This document shows positions 9,885-21,835 of a DNA stretch of 64,000 nucleotides, piece by piece; positions within the stretch are counted from its first letter, which is position 1; each line of letters opens with the position of its first letter. Source of the DNA: Quadrisphaera setariae (GTDB taxonomy: Bacteria; Actinomycetota; Actinomycetes; Actinomycetales; Quadrisphaeraceae); contig NZ_VKAC01000009.1 in the NCBI RefSeq assembly GCF_008041935.1, positions 124,001 to 188,000 of the forward strand. The letters are read 5' to 3'. The notes beneath the pieces were generated by a model that was given only the letters and a program-made list of their open reading frames with translations, did not search any database and was not told the DNA's origin. The translations under genes were made by a program, and so were the position numbers.

Positions 9885-11161
9885 GGGCCTACCTCCTCCT
9901 GCTGCTCCTCGCTGCGGGCACCACCTACCTCGCCACCCCCCTCGCCCGGCGCATCGCCGAGAAGGCGGGAGCGATGACGGCGGTGCGCGACCGCGACGTC
10001 CACTCCGTGCCGACGCCGCGCCTGGGCGGCCTGGCGATGCTCGCCGGGGTGGTGGTCGCCTTCGTGGCGGCGAGCCAGATGCCGTTCCTGTCGGACCTGT
10101 TCCGCGACAACCGCGCGCCCTGGGCGGTGCTCGCCGGGGCGGCCATCGTCGGCCTGCTGGGCGTCGCCGACGACGTCTGGGGCCTGGACCCCCTGACCAA
10201 GCTGGCGGGCCAGGTGCTGGCGGCGGGGCTCATGGCCTGGCAGGGGGTGCAGCTGTACAGCCTGCCCTGGGGCGGCGGGCTCATCGTGGGGTCCGCCGGG
10301 CTCTTCCTGGCGGTGACGGTGCTCGCCGTCGTCGTGGGGATCAACGCCGTCAACTTCGTCGACGGGCTCGACGGTCTGGCGGCCGGCGTCGTCGGCATCG
10401 GCGGCGCCGCCTTCTTCGTGTACTCCTACCTGTTCACCCGCACCGTCAACACCGACAACTACGCCAACCTCGGCTCCCTCACGGTGGCGGTGCTCGTGGG
10501 CGTCTGCCTGGGCTTCCTCCCGCACAACGCCCACCCGGCGCGGATCTTCATGGGCGACTCCGGCTCGATGCTCATCGGCCTGCTGCTCGCGGCCTCCGCG
10601 GTGTCCGTCACCGGGCAGGTCGACCCGGCCAGCATCAGCCAGATCAGCGGTGCCCAGGTGGCCCCCGTCTTCCTCCCGGTGCTCCTGCCCATCGCCGTGC
10701 TGCTGCTCCCGCTGACCGACCTCGTCTGGGCGGTGGTGCGCCGCGTGCTCGCGGGGCAGTCACCCTTCGCCGCGGACAAGCTGCACCTGCACCACCGCCT
10801 GCTCTCGCTCGGCCACACGCACGGCAGGGCGGTGCTCGTGCTGTGGCTGTGGACGGCGGTGGTGTCCTTCGGCGCCATCTCGCTGGCCTTCGTCCCGCTG
10901 AGGACGGCGCTCGTGGGCTGGGGGGCTGCGCTCCTCCTGGCGGTGCTCGTGACCCTCGGGCCGGCGCGCCGCAGGGCCCGCACCCACGGCCCCCTCCTGC
11001 TCCGGCAGCGTGGCGGCGCGCCCGCCGCCGGGAAGGCCGCTGCGGCCGATCGGGTGAGGCGTCCGTCACGTCCGCAGCACCCGGCGGGCCCGCAGCGCAG
11101 CACCGGGAAGCCACCCGAGCGGCGGTCCGCGCCGACCGGGGGACCGCCTCCCCGCGTCTAG
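9881..11161 (+). CDS. wecA: Undecaprenyl-phosphate sugar-1-phosphate transferase (WecA/TagO type)
   Basis: Polytopic membrane enzyme of the MraY/WecA family that transfers a sugar-1-phosphate, GlcNAc in studied actinobacterial members, from its UDP donor to decaprenyl/undecaprenyl phosphate, starting a cell-wall polymer. The 426-residue protein has about ten hydrophobic segments and the motifs GVADDVWGLD, NFVDGLDGLAAG, HPARIFMGDSGSM and LHLHHRLLSLGHTH. A basic, Pro/Ala-rich tail follows about residue 360. The GTG start overlaps the upstream stop. The same order (prmC, sua5, wecA, atp operon) occurs in mycobacteria. Sugar specificity is inferred. Confidence 0.88.
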   Translation: MRAYLLLLLLAAGTTYLATPLARRIAEKAGAMTAVRDRDVHSVPTPRLGGLAMLAGVVVAFVAASQMPFLSDLFRDNRAPWAVLAGAAIVGLLGVADDVWGLDPLTKLAGQVLAAGLMAWQGVQLYSLPWGGGLIVGSAGLFLAVTVLAVVVGINAVNFVDGLDGLAAGVVGIGGAAFFVYSYLFTRTVNTDNYANLGSLTVAVLVGVCLGFLPHNAHPARIFMGDSGSMLIGLLLAASAVSVTGQVDPASISQISGAQVAPVFLPVLLPIAVLLLPLTDLVWAVVRRVLAGQSPFAADKLHLHHRLLSLGHTHGRAVLVLWLWTAVVSFGAISLAFVPLRTALVGWGAALLLAVLVTLGPARRRARTHGPLLLRQRGGAPAAGKAAAADRVRRPSRPQHPAGPQRSTGKPPERRSAPTGGPPPRV

Positions 11162-11197
11162 GATCGGCAGTCCCGCCCCCTGACGTCTGGAGACACC

Positions 11198-11644
11198 GTG
11201 CAGGCCGCGCGCCCGCAGGACCCGTACCGCGCCATGCTCAAGGGCGGCTCGCTCCCCGCCGCCGTCGTCGCCGTCGTGGCGGTGGTGGTCTTCTGGGTGG
11301 TGCAGGGCGGCCTCGGAGCCTCCGGGGCCGTGACGGCTGCGCTGCTGGTGGGGGTCACGTTCGCCGCCAGCACGCTGGTGCTGCAGAAGGTGCGGCACCT
11401 CGAGCCGGTGATCGTGCTGGGCATCGCCATGGTCGGGTACATGACGGTGGTGCTCCTGCTGGGGCTCTTCCTCATCCTCTTCCGTGACGCGACGTGGCTC
11501 TCGCCCATCGCCTTCGCCATCTCCGCCTGCGCGGTGTCACTGGCCTGGACCGTGGGGCAGGTCGTCGCGTTCACCCGGGTGCGGACGCTCCTGTTCGACG
11601 AGCAGCCCGCTCCGGACTCCGCGGATCCGTCGTCGCCGCGGTGA
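11198..11644 (+). CDS. AtpI-like small membrane protein
   Basis: A 148-residue protein with about four hydrophobic segments and charged ends. It sits directly before atpB, where actinobacteria carry an AtpI-like gene of uncertain role (assembly of the c-ring or Mg2+ handling in other bacteria). Sequence similarity to AtpI is not evident by eye; the call rests on position, size and topology. The GTG start is 36 bases after the wecA stop. A TAGGAT hexamer overlapping the end of wecA (11159-11164) could serve as its -10. Confidence 0.65.
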   Translation: MQAARPQDPYRAMLKGGSLPAAVVAVVAVVVFWVVQGGLGASGAVTAALLVGVTFAASTLVLQKVRHLEPVIVLGIAMVGYMTVVLLLGLFLILFRDATWLSPIAFAISACAVSLAWTVGQVVAFTRVRTLLFDEQPAPDSADPSSPR

Positions 11645-11682
11645 CGAGCACCCGGACGGTCGGGAGCACCTCCTCCGTCCGA

Positions 11683-11688
11683 TACGGT
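11683..11688 (+). promoter_or_regulatory. Candidate -10 element for the atp operon
   Basis: TACGGT in the 142-base gap before atpB fits TANNNT and would give a leader of roughly 95 bases. No good -35 is seen. Read-through from the upstream gene is equally possible. Confidence 0.35.
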
Positions 11689-11786
11689 GTTCCCGCTCAC
11701 GCAGGTGGTGCTCAGGGATGCGGACGACGTAGCCCGCTCGAGATCGCACCCACCCGGCCGCACTTCGACCGAGAGGATGCCCACGG

Positions 11787-12566
11787 ATGATCGGTGTGCC
11801 GACTTCAGCGGGCTTCGTGCCCCCGAGTCCCGCCGACTTCTGGCAGCCGCTGATCGGTGACGGCGCGTTCGCCATCACCCGGCCCATGTTCGTCATGGCG
11901 CTGACCACGGCGGCCATCTGCCTCGTCCTGGTGCTCGCCACCCGCCGGCTCTCGCTGGTGCCCGGCCGCGGACAGTGGGCGCTCGAGGGCGTGTACGGCT
12001 TCGTGCGCAACTCGGTGGGGCGTGACGTCATCGGCGCGGCCCACGTGCGTCCGTACCTGGGCCTGCTGCTGGCGATCTTCACCCTGGTGCTCGTCAACAA
12101 CCTGATGGGCATCACGCCGTTCGTCCAGTACCCCACGTTCAGCCGGATCGGCTTCCCGCTGGTCCTGGCGATGGGGGTCTGGGTCGTCTACATCGGCGCC
12201 CAGCTGCGCCGCAACGGCGTCGGCGGGACCCTGCGCCACCTCGTGCCCGCCGGGCTCCCCATCGCGGCCGTCCCGGTCGTCTTCGTGCTCGAGCTCCTGA
12301 CCTTCCTGGTCATCCGCCCGGTCACGCTGGCGCTGCGCCTCTTCGGCAACATGTTCGCGGGCCACACCCTGCTCCTGCTCTTCGCCCTGGGCGGGGAGTA
12401 CATGCTGCTGCACGGCGGTGCGTTCCTGAAGGTCGTCTCCATCCCGACCTTCGCGATCTTCCTCTTCATCACGGCCTTCGAGATCCTCGTCTCGTTCCTG
12501 CAGGCCTACGTCTTCGTCCTGCTGACCTCGCTGTACATCGCTGAGGCCTACGCGGACGACCACTGA
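11787..12566 (+). CDS. atpB: ATP synthase Fo subunit a
   Basis: Stator membrane subunit forming the proton half-channels against the c-ring. At 259 residues it is of normal length, with five to six hydrophobic segments. The essential arginine is about R184 in [13 protein letters not shown]. The C-terminal helix [16 protein letters not shown] is typical. The ATG is preceded by AGAGGA. It is first of the eight-gene order B-E-F-H-A-G-D-C. Confidence 0.97.
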   Translation: MIGVPTSAGFVPPSPADFWQPLIGDGAFAITRPMFVMALTTAAICLVLVLATRRLSLVPGRGQWALEGVYGFVRNSVGRDVIGAAHVRPYLGLLLAIFTLVLVNNLMGITPFVQYPTFSRIGFPLVLAMGVWVVYIGAQLRRNGVGGTLRHLVPAGLPIAAVPVVFVLELLTFLVIRPVTLALRLFGNMFAGHTLLLLFALGGEYMLLHGGAFLKVVSIPTFAIFLFITAFEILVSFLQAYVFVLLTSLYIAEAYADDH

Positions 12567-12645
12567 GAGACACCACAGGACCCACCACCACCCACCACGA
12601 CCGCTCGGTCGCACGATCGCGGCGGGAATCGAGAGGAACGGATCT

Positions 12646-12852
12646 ATGACTGGCAGCCTCGGGATCGTCGGCTACGGCCTGTCCGCCATCGGGCCGGGCG
12701 TCGGCGTCGGCCTGATCTTCGCCGCCTACGTCAGCGGCGTCGCACGCCAGCCGGAGGCGCGCGGCATGCTCCAGACGATCGCCATCCTCGGCTTCGTGCT
12801 CTGTGAGCAGTTCGCCATCTTCGGCATCGCGCTCGCGTTCGTCTTCGGCTGA
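12646..12852 (+). CDS. atpE: ATP synthase Fo subunit c
   Basis: Hairpin subunit of the proton-driven rotor ring, 68 residues. Helix 1 carries the glycine series [13 protein letters not shown], the polar loop is RQPEAR, and helix 2 carries the proton-binding glutamate E54 in [18 protein letters not shown] lies upstream of the ATG. The spacing from atpB (79 bases) leaves room for a strong translation signal, as the ring needs many copies. Confidence 0.97.
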   Translation: MTGSLGIVGYGLSAIGPGVGVGLIFAAYVSGVARQPEARGMLQTIAILGFVLCEQFAIFGIALAFVFG

Positions 12853-12866
12853 CGCAGGCCCTTTAG

Positions 12867-13525
<659 letters not shown>

Positions 13526-13526
<1 letters not shown>

Positions 13527-14335
13527 TGCGCGGCGCTTCGCGAGACTCCCTCGCCGCCGCCCAGGAGCGGCTCGAGCCGCTCCTGGCGCGGGGTGGGGCC
13601 TCAGCCCTCGGCCAAGAGCTGTACGCGGTGGCCGGCCTGCTCGACTCCTCGGTCGGGCTCCGCCGCGCGCTGACCGACAGCAGCCGCACCGAGGCCGACC
13701 GCGCAGCGCTGGTCCAGCGCCTCCTGGCCAGCCAGGTCTCCGGGCCCACGCTCGACGTGGTGTCCGGGCTGGTGCGTGCCCGCTGGTCCGAGCAGCGCGA
13801 CCTCGGCGACGCCCTCGAGGCGCTCGGCACCCAGGCCATGCTGGCCGGCGCCGAGTCCGACGGGGTCCTCGACAGCGTCGAGGACGAGCTGTTCCGCTTC
13901 TCGCGGCTGGTCGCGGGAGACCGCGCCCTCACCGCCGCCCTCGACGACGGCCGCGCCACCCCGGCGCAGCGCGGTGCCCTGGTCGACGACCTGCTGGCCC
14001 GCCGCGCCGACCCCACCACCGTCGCGCTGGTGCGCCAGGTGGTCACCGCTCCGCGGGGGCGCCGGGTCTCCGGCGCCCTCGACGACCTGCTCGAGGCGGC
14101 CGCCTCCCGGCGCGCGCGCCTGCTGGCCGTCGTCACCGCCGCCGTCCCGCTCACCGCGGTGCAGCAGGACCGCCTCGCAGCCGGGCTCGCCCGCGTGTAC
14201 GGCAAGCGGGTGCAGATCCAGGTGGAGGTCGACCCCGAGGTGCTCGGCGGCCTGCGCGTGCAGGTCGGCGGCGAGGTCCTCGACGCCACCACCGCCAGCC
14301 GCCTGGCCGCCGCCCGCCGCCGCGTGGTCGGCTGA
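13526..14335 (+). CDS. atpH: ATP synthase F1 subunit delta
   Basis: Joins the peripheral stalk to the top of the catalytic head. It has 269 residues, longer than the roughly 180 of E. coli as in other actinobacteria, from an enlarged N-terminal helical part. The conserved C-terminal segment is RVQIQVEVDPEVLGGLRVQVGGEVLDAT. The start shares one base with the atpF stop. Mycobacteria have a b-delta fusion; here b and delta are separate. Confidence 0.95.
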
Positions 14336-14401
14336 CCCCGCTGCGGCGGGGACACTAGACACACTGACGAACCACCCACGAACAGGGAGCAGGGACAGAC
14401 G

Positions 14402-16030
14402 ATGGCGGAGCTCACCATCCGGCCTGAGGAGATCCGCGGTGCGCTGGAGGACTTCGTCTCCTCCTTCTCGCCCAGCGGCAGTTCCCGCGAGGAGATCGGC
14501 ACGGTCAGCGAGGCCGGCGACGGCATCGCCCGCATCGAGGGCCTTCCGGGCGCCATGGCCAACGAGCTGCTCCGCTTCGAGGACGGCACCCTCGGCCTGG
14601 CGCTGAACCTCGAGGAGCGCGAGATCGGCGCCATCGTGCTCGGCGAGTTCGCCGGCATCGAGGCCGGCCAGCCCGTGCACCGCACCGGCGAGGTGCTGTC
14701 CGCCCCCGTGGGCGACGCCTTCCTCGGCCGGGTCGTCGACCCGCTGGGCAACCCGATCGACGGCCTCGGCGAGATCAAGGCCGAGGCGACGCGCGCCCTG
14801 GAACTCCAAGCCCCCTCGGTGGTGCAGCGCAAGTCGGTGCACGAGCCGCTGCAGACCGGCATCAAGGCCATCGACGCGATGATCCCGATCGGCCGCGGCC
14901 AGCGCGAGCTCATCATCGGTGACCGCCAGACCGGCAAGACGGCGATCGCGCTCGACACGATCATCAACCAGAAGGCCAACTGGGAGTCCGGCGACCCCAA
15001 GAAGCAGGTCCGCTGCATCTACGTGGGCATCGGCCAGAAGGGCTCCACGATCGCCTCCGTGCGCGGCGCCCTCGAGGAGGCCGGCGCGATGGAGTACACG
15101 ACCATCGTGGCCTCCCCGGCCTCGGACCCGGCCGGCTTCAAGTACCTGGCGCCCTACACCGGCTCGGCCATCGGCCAGCACTGGATGTACGGCGGCAAGC
15201 ACGTCCTGATCATCTTCGACGACCTGTCCAAGCAGGCCGAGGCCTACCGCGCCGTGTCGCTGCTGCTGCGCCGTCCGCCGGGTCGCGAGGCCTACCCCGG
15301 TGACGTCTTCTACCTGCACTCGCGGCTGCTCGAGCGCTGCGCGAAGCTCTCCGACGAGCTGGGCGCGGGCTCGATGACCGGTCTGCCGCTCATCGAGACC
15401 AAGGCCAACGACGTGTCGGCGTACATCCCGACCAACGTCATCTCCATCACGGACGGGCAGATCTTCCTCCAGTCGGACCTGTTCAACGCCAACCAGCGCC
15501 CCGCCGTCGACGTGGGCATCTCGGTGTCCCGCGTGGGCGGTGACGCGCAGATCAAGGCGATGAAGAAGGTCTCCGGCACGCTGAAGCTGGAGCTGGCGCA
15601 GTACCGATCGCTGCAGGCGTTCGCCCTGTTCGCGTCCGACCTCGACGCTGCCAGCCGCAACCAGCTGGCCCGCGGCGAGCGCCTGACCGAGCTGCTCAAG
15701 CAGCCCCAGTACTCGCCGTTCCCCGTCGAGGAGCAGGTCGTGTCCGTCTGGGCCGGCACCAACGGCAAGATGGACAAGATCCCGGTCGAGGACGTCCGCC
15801 GCTGGGAGACCGAGCTCCTCGAGCACCTGCGGCGCAACGACATCGCCCTGGGCACCATCCGGGAGACCGGCCAGCTCGGGGACGACACCGTCGCGGCGCT
15901 GCACAAGGCCGTGGACGACTTCAACGCCGGCTTCCGCACCTCCGAGCAGGGTGGTGGCGCTGAGGACGCGTCCGGCGAGGACGCCCTGGACGACGTCCAG
16001 AACGAGCAGATCGTCCGGCAGAAGTCCTGA
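14402..16030 (+). CDS. atpA: ATP synthase F1 subunit alpha
   Basis: Non-catalytic nucleotide-binding subunit of the F1 head, 542 residues. The P-loop is GDRQTGKT with K179, and the order beta-barrel, nucleotide-binding domain, C-terminal helical domain is normal. An acidic tail after about residue 515 ([18 protein letters not shown]) is typical of actinobacterial AtpA. The ATG is preceded by GGGAGCAGGGA. Confidence 0.98.
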   Translation: MAELTIRPEEIRGALEDFVSSFSPSGSSREEIGTVSEAGDGIARIEGLPGAMANELLRFEDGTLGLALNLEEREIGAIVLGEFAGIEAGQPVHRTGEVLSAPVGDAFLGRVVDPLGNPIDGLGEIKAEATRALELQAPSVVQRKSVHEPLQTGIKAIDAMIPIGRGQRELIIGDRQTGKTAIALDTIINQKANWESGDPKKQVRCIYVGIGQKGSTIASVRGALEEAGAMEYTTIVASPASDPAGFKYLAPYTGSAIGQHWMYGGKHVLIIFDDLSKQAEAYRAVSLLLRRPPGREAYPGDVFYLHSRLLERCAKLSDELGAGSMTGLPLIETKANDVSAYIPTNVISITDGQIFLQSDLFNANQRPAVDVGISVSRVGGDAQIKAMKKVSGTLKLELAQYRSLQAFALFASDLDAASRNQLARGERLTELLKQPQYSPFPVEEQVVSVWAGTNGKMDKIPVEDVRRWETELLEHLRRNDIALGTIRETGQLGDDTVAALHKAVDDFNAGFRTSEQGGGAEDASGEDALDDVQNEQIVRQKS

Positions 16031-16074
16031 CGTGACCGCCACGACGATGACGACGACGACGAGAGGAGGCTCCG

Positions 16075-16974
16075 GTGGGCGGGCAGCTGCGTGAGTACCG
16101 GGGTCGCATCAAGTCGACCCAGTCGATCCAGAAGATCTTCCGCGCGATGGAGCTCATCGCGACGTCGCGCATCGCCAAGGCGCGGCAGGCCGTGGCCGCC
16201 TCGAGCCCCTACGCCCGCGCTCTGACCCGTGCCGTGTCGGCGGTGGCCACCTACACCGACGCCGAACACCCGCTCCTCACCGAGCGGGAGGACCCGAAGC
16301 GCGCTGCGGTGCTCGTCGTGACGAGCGACCGCGGCATGGCGGGGGCGTACTCGTCCAACACGCTGCGCGAGGCGGAGCGGCTCATCGCGACGCTGCGCGA
16401 GCGCGGGGTGGAGCCCGTGCTGTACGTGCTCGGCCGCAAGGGCGTGACGTACTTCCGCTTCCGCCGTCGCGCCATCGAGGCCGACTGGACCGGCTCCTCG
16501 GAGTCGCCCACGTACGAGCTGGCCGACGAGGTCGGCGAGGCGCTCGTCGCAGCGTTCCAGCGCGGCGGGACCGAGGGCGGGGTCGACGAGATCCACGTCG
16601 TCTCCACCCGGTTCCTGTCGATGGTCACGCAGGAGCCGCAGGCGCTGCGGCTCCTGCCGCTCGAGGTGGTCGAGGGCGTCGAGGCGCCCCCGTCCACCGA
16701 GGTGCTGCCGCTGTACTCCTTCGAGCCGGACCCCGAGACCGTGCTCGACGCGCTCCTGCCGCGCTACATCAGCGCCCGCATCTTCAACCTGCTCCTGCAG
16801 GCGTCCGCCAGCGAGCACGCCGCTCGCCAGCGCGCGATGAAGGCCGCCGGTGACAACGCCGACGACATCATCAAGGACTTCACCCGACTGGCGAACCAGG
16901 CCCGCCAGGCGGAGATCACGCAGGAGATCTCCGAGATCGTCAGCGGCGCTGACGCCATGACCTCGGCCCGCTGA
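16075..16974 (+). CDS. atpG: ATP synthase F1 subunit gamma
   Basis: Central rotating shaft of the F1 head, 299 residues. The N-terminal helix contains [22 protein letters not shown] and the C-terminal helix [24 protein letters not shown], which together form the coiled-coil axle. The GTG start has GAGAGGAGG upstream. Confidence 0.97.
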   Translation: MGGQLREYRGRIKSTQSIQKIFRAMELIATSRIAKARQAVAASSPYARALTRAVSAVATYTDAEHPLLTEREDPKRAAVLVVTSDRGMAGAYSSNTLREAERLIATLRERGVEPVLYVLGRKGVTYFRFRRRAIEADWTGSSESPTYELADEVGEALVAAFQRGGTEGGVDEIHVVSTRFLSMVTQEPQALRLLPLEVVEGVEAPPSTEVLPLYSFEPDPETVLDALLPRYISARIFNLLLQASASEHAARQRAMKAAGDNADDIIKDFTRLANQARQAEITQEISEIVSGADAMTSAR

Positions 16975-16997
16975 CCACCGCCTAGATCGTCCGCTGA

Positions 16998-18736
<1,739 letters not shown>

Positions 18737-18758
18737 CGCTGACGGCCAGCTGACGGGG

Positions 18759-19202
18759 GTGCCGCTCGAGGCCGTGCTCCTGGACGTCGCGGTCGCCGCG
18801 GCGTCGGGCCTGGTGCTGCTCGCGCTCCTCCTCGTCGCGGTGGCGCTGCGCCGCCGGGCGCTCGTCAAGGTGCCGGGGAGCTTCGAGTGCGCGGTGCGCC
18901 GTCGTGGTCGGGCGTGGTCCGTGGGCATCGGCAGGTTCGACAGCCACCACGTGCGGTGGTGGAGCGTCCTGTCGCTGCGCCCCGGGCCGCGCTCGACGTG
19001 GGCGCGCACCGACCTCGAGGTGGTCGGGCGCCGCTCACCCGGCGCTGAGGAGGGCCTGGCCCTCCAGCCCGGGGACGTCGTGGTGCGGTGCACGCACCGC
19101 GGAGCCTGCCTGGAGCTGGGCATGAGCCCTGACGCTGCGACGGGCTTCACGTCCTGGCTCGAGGCCGCTCCGCCCGGCGCCCCGGGCCACCCGGCCCTCT
19201 AG
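18759..19202 (+). CDS. DUF2550 membrane-anchored protein
   Basis: A 147-residue protein with one N-terminal membrane helix (about 8-30) and a cytoplasmic or surface domain containing RALVKVPGSFECAVRRRG and WWSVLSLRPGP. This matches the DUF2550 family, found almost always just after atpC in actinobacteria. Function is unknown. The GTG start lies 22 bases after atpC, so it belongs to the atp transcript. The gene ends 16 bases before the convergent minus-strand gene. Confidence 0.82.
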   Translation: MPLEAVLLDVAVAAASGLVLLALLLVAVALRRRALVKVPGSFECAVRRRGRAWSVGIGRFDSHHVRWWSVLSLRPGPRSTWARTDLEVVGRRSPGAEEGLALQPGDVVVRCTHRGACLELGMSPDAATGFTSWLEAAPPGAPGHPAL

Positions 19203-19218
19203 GCGCCGCGGCTGCTCC

Positions 19219-19584
19219 TCACGCCGCCTCGAGCAGGGCCCTGGCGACGCTGGCGTCCTCGGGGAACACGAGCACCCGCGGTCCGTCCGTGGTGGGGGCG
19301 AGGGTCGCTCGAACGCCCGCCGCGACCAGTCGTTGCCGGTCGACCTCGGCCTCGACGAACGTGCCGGGCTCGCTGACCACCACGAGCAGCCCGTACTCGC
19401 TGGACCTGCCCGTGCGGGGCTTGCGCTCCACGAGGGAGTGGCCTCGCGAGAACGTCCAGCGCAGGGCGAGCACGAGCACTCCGAGCATGAGCAGGGACAG
19501 GGCGAACGTCGTCCAGGCCCCGAGCGCCGTGCCGCTCGCGCTCCACCCCATCCGCACATGGTGCGCCAGCAGCGCCCGCCGCAC
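19219..19584 (-). CDS. Small membrane protein downstream of nucS
   Basis: 121 residues: one membrane helix (about 23-45, WTTFALSLLMLGVLVLALRW), a basic linker, then a small alpha/beta domain ([24 protein letters not shown]...VLVFPEDASVARALLEAA). The domain resembles the DUF2007-type fold of putative signal-transducing domains, but this is a weak visual match. It starts 36 bases after the nucS stop on the same strand and is probably co-transcribed. A later ATG at 19551 (MGWSASG) is an alternative start. Confidence 0.6.
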   Translation of the reverse strand: MRRALLAHHVRMGWSASGTALGAWTTFALSLLMLGVLVLALRWTFSRGHSLVERKPRTGRSSEYGLLVVVSEPGTFVEAEVDRQRLVAAGVRATLAPTTDGPRVLVFPEDASVARALLEAA

Positions 19585-19620
19585 CAGACGTCGCCGTCGT
19601 CGGGCCCCGGGGTGGGCCCC

Positions 19621-20316
19621 TCAGAAGAGCCGGGACTCCACGTCGTCCACGCCGCGGAGCGCGTCGTAGTCGAGCACGAGGCAGCGGATGCCGCGGTCGG
19701 TGGCGAGCACCCGCGCCTGAGGCCGGATCTCCTGCGCGGCGAGCACGCCCTCGACCGGCGCGAGCAGCGGGTCCCGGTTGAGCAGCTGCAGGTAGCGGGT
19801 GAGCTGCTCCACACCGTCGATCTCGGCCCGGCGCTTGACCTCCACCGCCACCGTGCCGCCGTGGGGAGAGCGGACGAGCAGGTCCACCGGACCGATCGCC
19901 GTGGGGTACTCGCGGCGCACCAGCTGGTGGCCCTCGCCCAGGAGCTCCACCTGCTCTGACAGCAGCTTCTGCAGCTGGGCCTCCACCCCGTCCTTCACCA
20001 GCCCCGGGTCGGTGCCCAGCTCGTGGGTGGAGTCGTGCAGGACCTCGTGGACGGCCACCACGAGCCGGTCCTCCGTCTTGCTGGACCTCACGGTCCACAC
20101 CTCCTGGGCGCCCGCCTCGGCGTGCGGGCCGCCGGCCGGCTCCACCGCCAGGGTGCACGGAGGGCTCATCCAGTTCAGCGGCTTGTAGGAGCCGCCGTCG
20201 GCGTGGACGAGCACGCTGCCGTCGGCCTTGACGAGCAGCAGGCGGGTGGCGAGGGGCAGGTGGGCGTTGAGCCGCCCCTCGTAGTCGACCGAGCAGCGGG
20301 CGATGACGAGGCGCAC
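19621..20316 (-). CDS. nucS: Mismatch-specific endonuclease NucS (EndoMS)
   Basis: Cuts both strands at mismatched bases. In actinobacteria lacking MutS/MutL it is the main post-replicative mismatch repair factor. The 231-residue protein has an N-terminal DNA-binding/dimerisation domain and a C-terminal RecB-like nuclease domain with D145, E159 and K161 (PVDLLVRS...TVAVEVKRR), spaced as in Pyrococcus NucS. The C-terminus ends SRLF, fitting the beta-clamp-binding tail of the family. The GTG start at 20316 gives the family N-terminus and has a TAACGT hexamer 8 bases upstream. Confidence 0.94.
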   Translation of the reverse strand: MRLVIARCSVDYEGRLNAHLPLATRLLLVKADGSVLVHADGGSYKPLNWMSPPCTLAVEPAGGPHAEAGAQEVWTVRSSKTEDRLVVAVHEVLHDSTHELGTDPGLVKDGVEAQLQKLLSEQVELLGEGHQLVRREYPTAIGPVDLLVRSPHGGTVAVEVKRRAEIDGVEQLTRYLQLLNRDPLLAPVEGVLAAQEIRPQARVLATDRGIRCLVLDYDALRGVDDVESRLF

Positions 20317-20324
20317 GAGCGCGC

Positions 20325-20330
20325 ACGTTA
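20325..20330 (-). promoter_or_regulatory. Candidate leaderless -10 element of nucS
   Basis: On the minus strand TAACGT ends 8 bases before the GTG start of nucS. It lies in the 45-base gap to the divergent plus-strand gene. Confidence 0.5.
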
Positions 20331-20361
20331 CCCATCGGCGCTGATGGCGGAGGATGGGGAC

Positions 20362-20694
20362 GTGCCGCGCCGCCGTCCTCAGCCCAGCCCGCGCACCGGC
20401 GGCCGCCGCGGGGCTCGGTCCGAGCGGCGCCAGGTGGGCGCCGCAGAGCCCGCGCGGCCGGTCGGGTGGGCCACCGGCGAGAGCGCCCCCGATGGCGAGT
20501 GGCTGGTGCGGGCGGTCCCCGGCGCCGCGGCCCTCAAGCCCTACCGGTGCCCCGGGTGCGAGCAGGTGATCCCGCCGGGATCTGCCCACGTGGTGGCGTG
20601 GCCCGCCGACGCCGCCCCCGGTGCCGGGCCCTCCGAGCGACGCCACTGGCACCGCTCCTGCTGGCGGGCGCGGGCCAACCGCCGGCCCCGCTGA
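20362..20694 (+). CDS. Conserved actinobacterial zinc-ribbon-like protein
   Basis: 110 residues, starting [14 protein letters not shown] with a basic disordered N-terminus. The second half has the motif [21 protein letters not shown] and, later, RRHWHRSCW; a CxxC pair with a later His/Cys could bind zinc. Close relatives stand beside nucS in many actinobacteria and are often labelled ATP/GTP-binding protein without support. The GTG at 20362 is chosen because GGAGGA lies 7 bases upstream; an in-frame ATG at 20344 is an alternative. Confidence 0.72.
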   Translation: MPRRRPQPSPRTGGRRGARSERRQVGAAEPARPVGWATGESAPDGEWLVRAVPGAAALKPYRCPGCEQVIPPGSAHVVAWPADAAPGAGPSERRHWHRSCWRARANRRPR

Positions 20695-20750
20695 ACCACC
20701 CCCGCTGAACCACCCGCGCTGAACCACCCGCGCTGTGGGCGGCGCATGGC

Positions 20751-20756
20751 TACCGT
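20751..20756 (+). promoter_or_regulatory. Candidate leaderless -10 element of the thiamine-binding-family gene
   Basis: TACCGT ends 7 bases before the ATG at 20764 and supports that start over the upstream in-frame ATG at 20746. Confidence 0.5.
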
Positions 20757-20763
20757 GGGGCGC

Positions 20764-21093
20764 ATGCTCGTCGCGTTCTCCGTCTCTCCCAGCTCCGCCA
20801 GCGACGACGACGGCTCGGTCACCGAGGCGGTCGCCGCCGCGGTGCGCGTGGTGCGCTCCAGCGGGCTGCCGCACCGGACGGACGCCATGTTCACCACCCT
20901 CGAGGGCGAGTGGGACGAGTGCATGGACGTGGTGCGCCGGGCCTGCGAGGCCGTCGCCGCGGCCAGCCCCCGGGTCTCCCTGGTGCTCAAGGCCGACATC
21001 CGCCCGGGCCGCTCGGGGGAGATGCAGGGCAAGCTCGACAGGCTCGAGGCCGCCATCGAGCGCGCCGAGGGCGAACCCGGTCGCGGCCAGTGA
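20764..21093 (+). CDS. MTH1187/YkoF-type thiamine-binding family protein
   Basis: 109 residues matching the MTH1187 family by its pattern: [11 protein letters not shown], the [37 protein letters not shown] segment and [14 protein letters not shown]. The family has a ferredoxin-like fold and some members bind thiamine, but the physiological role is unsettled. The next gene begins 4 bases after the stop, suggesting coupling. Confidence 0.82.
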   Translation: MLVAFSVSPSSASDDDGSVTEAVAAAVRVVRSSGLPHRTDAMFTTLEGEWDECMDVVRRACEAVAAASPRVSLVLKADIRPGRSGEMQGKLDRLEAAIERAEGEPGRGQ

Positions 21094-21097
21094 GCCG

Positions 21098-21835
21098 GTG
21101 AGCGGGCTCCCCACCCGCCGCGAGACCCGTCGAGAGGCCCACCCGCAGCCGCGCCGCGCCGCGCGCCGGGAGAGGCGTCCGATCAGCCGCCGCTGGTCCC
21201 GAGGCCGTCCGGCCGCACTGGCGCTCCTCTCGGTGCTGCTGCTGGCCGCGGGAGCGATGCTGGCCACCGTCGCGCGTCCCGTCGAGCGCACCACCGCCGA
21301 GCTCCCGAGCGGCGCGCTCTCCGCGCCGCTCGTGGTGCTCTCCCCGCAGCTGCTGGGCGCGCACGGCGGTGAGGTGGTGGTCAGCGCGCGCGGTGACGGG
21401 CCCGTGCTCGTGGCCAGCGGGAGCGCCGGTGACGTCCAGGCGTGGAGCCGTGGCACCACCACGTCCTCGGCCACCGGTCTCGACGACGACGGCGGCGTGC
21501 GCGTGGAGCGCGCCGACGGCTCCGCACCCGCCCCCGACCCCGCCGGCAGCGACCTGTGGACGGCGCGGCAGCGCGGTGACGGGAGCGCTCAGCTCGCCCT
21601 GGACGCGGCGACCGCACCAGGTCCGGCGGCCCAGGCGGTGCTCGTGGCGTCCGACGGCACCGCACCGGCTCCCTCCCGGGTGGAGGTGACCTGGAGCAGC
21701 CGGCCGGTCCCGCTGCTCGCCGTGCTGCTCCTGGCCGCCGGGGCGATGTGCGGAGCAGGGGCGGTCCTCAGCGCCCTGACCAGCGCAGGCCTGCTCCGCC
21801 GTGGTCAGCGCACCGGCACGGAGGTCCTGTCGTGA
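21098..21835 (+). CDS. Membrane protein with two transmembrane segments, unknown
   Basis: 245 residues. An Arg-rich cytoplasmic N-terminus (about 1-36) is followed by a membrane helix (about 38-57, [19 protein letters not shown]), an extracytoplasmic beta-rich domain (about 60-205) and a second helix (about 208-232). No family is recognised with certainty. The GTG start lies 4 bases after the previous stop, and the end overlaps the lipoprotein gene by 4 bases, so the two probably act together at the cell surface. Confidence 0.7.
   Translation: MSGLPTRRETRREAHPQPRRAARRERRPISRRWSRGRPAALALLSVLLLAAGAMLATVARPVERTTAELPSGALSAPLVVLSPQLLGAHGGEVVVSARGDGPVLVASGSAGDVQAWSRGTTTSSATGLDDDGGVRVERADGSAPAPDPAGSDLWTARQRGDGSAQLALDAATAPGPAAQAVLVASDGTAPAPSRVEVTWSSRPVPLLAVLLLAAGAMCGAGAVLSALTSAGLLRRGQRTGTEVLS

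Noticed and set aside
13601-16042. An 813-codon minus-strand frame opposite atpH and atpA
   Set aside because: Antisense shadow of high-GC genes; composition rich in Val, Gly, His, Arg and no family motif.
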